Part shown: positions 58,143-64,000 of the stretch, piece after piece
How positions within the stretch are numbered: position 1 is the first letter of the stretch
Layout: every line of letters begins with the position of its first letter
Source: Zygnema cylindricum
Lineage: Eukaryota; Streptophyta; Zygnematophyceae; Zygnematales; Zygnemataceae
Length of the DNA stretch: 64,000 bases
Reading direction: 5' to 3'
Assembly: GCA_037447655.1 (NCBI GenBank)
Contig: JBBHKE010002984.1
Span: forward strand, 1 to 64,000
Program-made: the position numbers and the translations under genes
Notes under the pieces: model-generated
What the model was told of the DNA's origin: nothing
Database searches by the model: none
The model's input: the letters and a program-made list of their open reading frames with translations, nothing else

Positions 58143-59357
58143 TTAAAAAAAAAAGATAAACACTAAAAAAATTGTGAAATACAACAAAAAATTCAAAGAA
58201 AACAAAAACAATAGATCTCGGTTGGATCTAACACAAAAAAGATCAATAACAATCGAAGTCGCTAATGAGCTCCTCTTCTTTGTGATCGTGTTCCCGACAT
58301 CCCAAAAATTGCATTCGGACATGGAGCTAGAAGCCGGAAGAGCTAAAACGGATCTAGCAACACAAGCTAGAATAGGAAATCCTCCATCTTTCGCACGTAC
58401 ACTTGATTTTTTTTTCCACCATTCAAGTATATTAAAGTTCAACCTTTCATCGCTGGTTAATTTTAAAACAAAGTAACGTTTCAGTTCATCATTGACGAGC
58501 GTTTTTCTGTCGGTGGCAATAAGAACCTCGTCATCGCTCTCACCAAAAAAAATGTGGAAACCGTCCATACTTTGCGATGATTTTCGTTTTTTTGTTATAC
58601 GTTGAGGACTACCAAAATCAACGTCATCACCGAGGTCGTTTGCGAGTTCTCGAAGTTTGACCCTCGCGCTTTCAATTTCGATTTTCGATACCCTAATTAT
58701 TTCAAGCCTTTGTTTTAGTCGGGGATCTAAAAGAGCCGCGACAATATGATACTCGTGAAGGCCCCACTTCGGTAGTGCAAATTTCATAAAAAGTTCTTTC
58801 AATTTTTGCAAGTTTGGGGAATCGGCGGGGCATTGTTTTTCACCGTCATTGTAAGATGTTTTTCTTATCTTACAGTGGTTAGGGAGAGACGATAGTTCAA
58901 ACACAACCAAATGTAAAATTGGTTCTTTGAATTTTTCCAACTTTAGGGTCGCTTCTTGAAACCTTTCCAAAAATCGTAAAAGTTCGTAAGATGAGTCTTA
59001 TCCATACAAGCAAAAATTATCAATATATTTTTTGCTTGAGCGATTGGTCCTATCTCATTGAATGCATCGTAAATACACTTAGGCATTCGGAGCAAAGAAT
59101 TCCACCGCGTTGCGTTTTCTTGTTTTAAAGTGTGTTTCTAAATATTTTGTAAATTACTCTATTTAAAAACGTGACCAATGATTTACAAGAGTCAATTAGA
59201 CCAAACAATTCAATAACTTCCACATCGTACTTTTATTTTTTGGAAGTTCCGCTCTTGTTCAAAATTGTTGTCACAATTGTAGCAATTTTATGGTCCGCGC
59301 AAGGTATCCAAGTAAACATACTTCGTAGACCTTCAGCCGCACACATGTTAGAGCCAC
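58143..59357 (-). pseudogene. hAT transposase, C-terminal half (copy 3)
   Basis: The long open part 58970-58143 holds the sequence lost to a stop in copy 2 (ALLDPRLKQRLEII) and a well-kept dimerisation region: NILEWWKKKS, GGFPILACVARSVLALPASSSMSECNF, GNTITKKRSSLATS. Upstream (58971-59357) the match to copy 2 continues with frameshifts up to IPCADHKIATIV. The protein reads into AT-rich sequence beyond the normal hAT end, so the true stop is uncertain. Confidence 0.85.
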
Positions 59358-60252
59358 AGTTAAAAGGGGTAATTCATAGCTAAACGTTTTAGAGAAAGGG
59401 AGAGTCAGAGAGAAGGAAGCCTTGGCTGCCACCTTGGTGGCCAAGGTGGCAGACTGAAGTAGAGGAGGACAGGAGGTCCAAAATGGTTGGACAGGTTCGG
59501 ATTTGATCTTGGGTCCAATGTCGTCCATATTAGCCTGCTGCCCTATCCGCTAAACCGTTGTACAATCGATACACATATAAAATGTGATAATGTATTATAC
59601 AATGACGCGGCGGCTAATTCATATAATGGAACAAACTGACGAAGAGACGCATGTGAACCAACAACATGTGACTTCTTGCAGGGACGCGAATCGCAACCGT
59701 GTAAATATATTTGATCGGACGGTCGCCGTTGCAGTCGTTGTACCAGAATGGACTTTTTGGCGGCTTTCGGAGATAGCGTCACACGATGCCATGTAGCAAC
59801 ATATAATTGGACACCGGAAAAGATGGGAGGAGGAACCATGGCTCCCGATGTGTCACCTGGACGGCCATGCCGTACAATGGACGTACAAAAAGTACATCGG
59901 CCCATGTACCTTTTTGTACTATACCGTCTTCCTATTGGTTTAGGATTTAGTAGTAGGCGGTTGCGAGTAGGCAAACTAATGCTTAGTGAAATTCAGCCGC
60001 CTCTCAGTGAGAGAGCTTGTATGCATATAGGTCATCTTTGACCATGAATAACTTACTGCTCATGTGAGCAAATTCAGTGATTCTTTTTGTTGTCGACTCA
60101 AGGGAGTCGGGCCCTCACAGGGGTGAGGGTGGTCAAAATACTTGTGTGCCAGGGTTGCACTTATTTAGTGTGAAAGTAAGAAGGCAAGCATTATCCTAGG
60201 GGCCTTATATAGGTTGCATATTTTGTGGGCCTATGGAGGCCACAAAATTTCA
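59358..60252 (+). mobile_element. solo LTR (type IV relative) inside hAT3
   Basis: 895 bp aligned by eye to the solo LTR 44807-45693: start AGTTAAAAGGGGTAATT (first T changed), ACGT-box remnant near 59789, GTAC inverted repeat 59881-59919, leader hairpin GACTCAAGGGAGTC (60095-60108), end ATG-GAG-GCC-ACA...TTTCA (ATG at 60233). No 5-bp duplication is present, and about 190 bp of hAT sequence present in copy 2 (38465-38655) is missing at the site. Insertion was therefore followed by a deletion. Confidence 0.82.
59494..59562 (-). other. antisense tRNA-like block in LTR of hAT3
   Basis: The reverse strand carries TTTAGCGGATAGGGCAG (A-box-like) and AGATCAAATCC (9/11 B box) at tRNA-like spacing, at the same LTR position as 44957-45032. 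Confidence 0.45.
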
Positions 60253-60283
60253 ACCATTGTTGGTCAGGTTTGTTTTATTGTCT

Positions 60284-60492
60284 CGGCCTAAAGATCGGTT
60301 GTAAATGCGATAAAAATATTACTGTCAATATTTTCTCCAAGTGTTGGGATGATCAAACTACGAATATCTTTGGCAAAAGATGTCATGTAATTTTTTACGT
60401 TATTTACGGACGAGAGTATTTGGTCGATGTCAACACTTTTGTTAGAGGAGACACCAACATCAAACAATGCTTGACAAAATGCTTGAAAACCT
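60284..60492 (-). pseudogene. hAT transposase, N-terminal catalytic part (copy 3)
   Basis: Reverse-strand PGFQAFCQALFDVG to IFIAFTTDL. The first catalytic Asp, lost in copy 2, is present, but the following Trp codon has become TAG. It is separated from the rest of the transposase by the LTR insertion and deletion. Confidence 0.8.
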
Positions 60493-61548
60493 GGGAAAAA
60501 AAAAGAAAACAATAAGAAAATATCATACAGTTACTAACCATGATCAATAAGAAGGTTTCTTCCAAAACAATTTTTTTTTGATGGATAGAGAAATAAAAAA
60601 CAACATCGTGACAAACAAATAATAATACAAAAATAAAAATAAGTGTACGAAGATAACTTATTGATAAGAAAATAGTGATGAAGCTCAAATATACAAATTT
60701 ATTAATAAAACAAGTTATAATGACATATACATTAAAGCCATCCTAAATGGAATTCAAAATAAATCATACTCGAACCGTCGACTATCGAAAATGGTAATAT
60801 TTGACAATGACACGTTGACATATTTGTGGAAACATCGTATAAAGTGCATAATTAACACTTTACAATAGAGTACGATTTGTGGCCCTTATCTTCCATCAAG
60901 ATTTGCGAAATGAATAGTGTTAGTACCCTGTCAGATTTGCGACTCTAATCATGACGTCACGTACTTCCACGATACGTAAAAAACCCTAAAAAACCCTAAG
61001 AGTACAAAGTAATATAATATTGCATAGTATGGACAGTTCAAAACCTTCATTTTTGTTCGTTTTTTGATTACCCGACCGTACCCGTTTTTCTTTTTTTTTG
61101 TGAATAACGCGCCCTAATCCTCCTTCCCCCAAAATTTGGCACCCGAATCCGTTCCGGATCCGACGCGGGCAGTTGGATAACGGTCGGTTACGGTTTCGGG
61201 TACCCGATTGCGACCGCTGACCGTGATGGTTTATTTCGATCCCAAATTTTGCAATAAAGTTACATTTTTCCTCGTTCATTTTTGAAGCTTTTGTACTTTT
61301 AAGGGATGACATATCCGTACATTCATCCATCGGTTCCACCGGGTTTGGCGTGATCGAACCGAGCCAGGCGGTTTTTAAAATCGATCAAACCGAACCCTGC
61401 CGGCTTCAACCGTTAAAAGCGAATAAACGAAACTGAATTCCGGCGAAACATCCGATTTTTTCTCAGTTCGAAACGGTTTCCGCCTAAACCGGGGCGGAGT
61501 GCTAATTTGGAACACACGGGAAAGCACACGTGTAACAGTACTACCGTA

Positions 61549-61757
61549 CACCGTGTATCGCTATTAGTGTTAATAGTATTTCATCACTTAAAACATTTTT
61601 TCTCCGTACACACTTGTCAGATATGGAGACCACCGATGGGAAGGTGAGAATATAGGCTTTCAATCGCAACCGTCAGATCCATAATCCGACGAGCGTGTAC
61701 AGAGAAAAGATGTATTAAGTGGCAAAAAAATATCAGCAGTAATAGCGATACACGGTG
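61549..61757. mobile_element. MITE copy, 209 bp
   Basis: CACCGTGTATCG...CGATACACGGTG, TA at 61547-61548 and 61758-61759. Same internal landmarks (TCTCCGTACACACTTGTC, ATCCATAATCCGACGAG in inverse) as the 217-bp copies. Confidence 0.82.
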
Positions 61758-61764
61758 TACTGTA

Positions 61765-61965
61765 CACCGTGAATCGCAATTAGGGCTGATACTTTTTTTT
61801 TACCAATGAAAACGTCTTTTCTCCGTACACAAATGTCGGATTGTGGATCTGACGGTTTCAATTGAAAGGTAAGATCCTCAGCTTCCGATTGGCGCTGTCA
61901 AATTGAAAATCGGACAAAAGTGTACGAAGAAAAGATGTATTAAGTGGCGAAAAAATTGTCAGCAC
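61765..61965. mobile_element. MITE copy, right end missing
   Basis: Starts CACCGTGAATCG only five bases after the TA of the previous copy (TA-CTG-TA). It follows the family consensus to GTCAGCAC at 61965, where the next element begins; its last 15-20 bases are absent. Confidence 0.78.
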
Positions 61966-61967
61966 TA

Positions 61968-62466
61968 CACCGCGCATCGTAATTAGAGTAATGAAAAAAT
62001 TAGAGTAAAAAAAGAGAAAAAAATAATTAGAGTAATTTACTCTAATTTATGTGATAGAACTGTTTCAGAAAGGAATTTACTCTAATTTATTTATGTACTC
62101 TAATTTGTCACGCTAATATCCTCTATTGTAAATAAGGTATTCGTACAGTATTTGGCAAAACGTACAGTTTATCGTCACTATGACGTTTGCACTAGCGGTT
62201 TGTTAAAACGCAGATACATGATAACGGCATGTATTTAATTATTATTTGTACTTTTTTACTTCATAAAGTAGAATTTTGCACTGTCTGACACCGTCCGTAC
62301 TCCACACTATTTAAAACGAACCTATAATAGAATTAAAAATGCTAATTAAACTTTACCTTAAATAGAATAATGAAAAAATTAGAATCATTTACTCTATTTC
62401 ATGTGATAGAGTCGAAATTTCGAGCGACCGAATTAGAGTAATTTATTATAATTACGATGCGCGGTG
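61968..62466. mobile_element. 499-bp TA-flanked inverted-repeat element
   Basis: CACCGCGCATCGTAATTAG...ATTACGATGCGCGGTG with perfect outer inverted repeats, TA at 61966-61967 and 62467-62468, within the palindrome CAC-TA...TA-GTG. Interior rich in AATTAGAGTAA motifs and non-coding. Confidence 0.82.
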
Positions 62467-62468
62467 TA

Positions 62469-62668
62469 GTGTCAACGTCATTTACACCACTTAAACCGTC
62501 TTATGCACACTCGTCGGTTAATTTATTCGACGGTTACGATTGAAAGATCAGAATCCTTCCTTTGAGATCTACGCCTTTCGATTGGATATTGGACATGTGT
62601 GCACAGAAAAATAAGATAAAATAGCGGACCATTAAAAAATCGGCAGTAATAATGATAATGAAAAGGTG
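62469..62668. mobile_element. MITE remnant, left end missing
   Basis: Begins GTGTCAACGTCATTTACACCACTTAAA, which is the family consensus from about 18 bases inside its left end, and runs to a degenerate right end GGTG at 62665-62668 followed by TA. Mirrors the truncation of the copy on the other side of the 499-bp element. Confidence 0.65.
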
Positions 62669-62729
62669 TAGTACGGAGAATCTTCATTTCAGGACAAAAT
62701 TGTTGTCGCTACAACAGTACAGTACAGTA

Positions 62730-62946
62730 CACCATGTATCGTTATTAGTGTTAATGTTTTTTTCTTCTCATAAAACATCTTTTCCCCGTACACACATGTC
62801 CGATTGTGGATCTGACGGTTGCGATTGAAAGGTAAAATTCTCAGCTTCCGATTGGCGGTGACAAATTGAAAATAGGACAAGTGTGTAGGGAGAAAAGATG
62901 TTTTAAGAGGCGAAAAAGTTGTTAACACTAATAACGATACATGGTG
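62730..62946. mobile_element. 217-bp MITE
   Basis: CACCATGTATCG...CGATACATGGTG with matching inverted ends, TA at 62728-62729 and 62947-62948. Exactly 217 bp, as at 594-810 and 50259-50475. Confidence 0.86.
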
Positions 62947-62953
62947 TACAGTA

Positions 62954-63570
62954 CACCGCGAATCGTAATTAGAGTAATGAAAAAATTAGAGTAAAAAAAC
63001 AAAAAAAAACAATTAGAGTAATTGATGCTAATTTATGTGATAGAGCTTTTTCAACTGTGAAGTTTACTCTAATTTATTTAGTTATTCTATATTGGGTTAT
63101 GTCGGTGATAATTATGTGCGCGATAATTATAAACACTAAATTACGTAGACGTACAAAATGTGTCAGTTCGGTATAGTATTGACGTCATTATGACGCTAAT
63201 AATATTTGTCGCATTCAATGTCAGTTAATGTTCACACTGACGACGATGCTGTCGACGGACGAGAGTTATGCGAACGACTTTTTTCGATGTGATTGATTTT
63301 TTTGTTTAGTGCGATTTCACGTGCGAGCGCGATTCTATTAAATCATTATTTGTACCTTTTTACTTATAAAAGTACAATTTTGCACGGTCAGACCTCGTCC
63401 GTATTCCACACTATTTAAAAATAACCTATATTAGAATTTGTTACGCTAATTAAGCCTCACCTAAATTAGAATAATGAAAAAATTAGAATCGATTACTCTA
63501 TTTGATATGATAGAGTCGAAATTTCAAGCGACCGAATTAGAGTAATTTACTCTAATTACGATTCGCGGTG
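62954..63570. mobile_element. 617-bp TA-flanked inverted-repeat element
   Basis: CACCGCGAATCGTAATTAGAG...CTCTAATTACGATTCGCGGTG, TA at 62952-62953 and 63571-63572. Separated from the previous MITE only by TA-CAG-TA. Related to the 499-bp element at 61968. Confidence 0.82.
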
Positions 63571-64000
63571 TACAGAACATTTGCTGACTTTCTGATCAGT
63601 ACACCGCGAATCGCTATTAGCGTACATGACGCTAATTGGGGTACCCCTTTTTTTGGGGCAAATTCTCAAATAGAGTAAAGTACGCTAAATGTTTTTGCAC
63701 GTTATTTGAGGTACCCCGCTCAATGCGGTTCATAACTGTATTTTAGATCCCTTTTAAATAGTGTGGTGTACGGACTGCCAGATCTGTACTATTTCGTACA
63801 TTTTTAAACTTAAAAGTACAGAAAATATAATAATATATAATTGCGTAAATACAGATGTCAAAAAAACGCGACGGCGTACGAATTGAACAGTTTCGTACAT
63901 ATACATGTTACAGTACACCGCCAATCGTTATTAGCGTGTAAGTTTTTTTAGCGTATACGAATAATTAGCGTGGTTTACGCTAATTGGGAATTTGGAAATT
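63571..64000. other. end of window with two further element ends
   Basis: Two more CAG-TA-CACCGC starts lie at 63602 and 63916, each followed by the AATCG(C/T)TATTAGCGT terminus of the TA-flanked family. A partner end for 63602 is not obvious, and 63916 runs off the window. No gene seen. Confidence 0.55.

Larger units (their letters stand above)
57232..61219 (-). mobile_element. hAT transposon copy 3, interrupted by an LTR
   Basis: 3988 bp. Left end CAGAGGTCGCAAA; right end TTGCGACCGCTG with one change. The 8-bp duplication has one mismatch (ACCGTGAG 57224-57231, ACCGTGAT 61220-61227). It encodes hAT transposase fragments on the reverse strand, lacks the BED exon found in hAT2, and lacks the 637-bp TA element of hAT2, keeping its empty site at 57473-57474. 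A related LTR occupies 59358-60252. Confidence 0.9.

Overview
The window is nuclear DNA of a green plant in the broad sense (land plant or charophyte alga). The evidence is a five-exon gene with GT-AG introns encoding a secreted PAN/Apple plus Root_cap-type protein, several Ty1/copia retrotransposons, three related hAT DNA transposons, and primer-binding sites that match what I recall of plant initiator tRNA-Met. No bacterial, organellar or rRNA features are seen. I cannot name the species. Apart from the one host gene, almost everything is mobile DNA, much of it nested.

Layout: 1-4106 holds a 217-bp foldback MITE and a defective hAT element (hAT1, 1105-3588). 4107-10545 is a full-length, nearly pristine copia element (A) with one uninterrupted 1449-codon gag-pol. 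12433-20049 is a solo LTR into which a second copia (B, 12826-19254) inserted; B keeps full-length gag-pol with three in-frame stops. 20967-28696 is a decayed reverse-strand copia (D), with a solo LTR of another family inside one of its LTRs. It abuts copia C (28697-35449), whose truncated 5' LTR also holds a solo LTR. A Ty3/gypsy RNase H fragment (35450-35802) is interrupted by hAT2 (35803-40249). 42467-49269 is a different decayed copia family (E) with a solo LTR nested in pol. 50955-54694 is the host gene with a TATA box. 55905-56712 is a degraded retroelement reading frame. 57232-61219 is hAT3, with another LTR inside. 61549-64000 is a cluster of TA-flanked inverted-repeat elements lying end to end.

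Most insertions can be proved in the sequence by exact 5-bp (LTR) or 8-bp (hAT) target-site duplications. In two cases an empty site survives in a sister hAT copy.

The most interesting system is the copia lineage itself. In all its members the gag start codon lies inside the LTR. The primer-binding site begins directly after the LTR, lies inside the gag reading frame, and is complementary to the anticodon arm of initiator tRNA-Met rather than its 3' end, as in the half-tRNA priming described for Drosophila copia. All its LTR types except E also carry an antisense tRNA-like block (B box, partial A box), a GTAC inverted repeat, paired ACGT boxes and a small leader hairpin.
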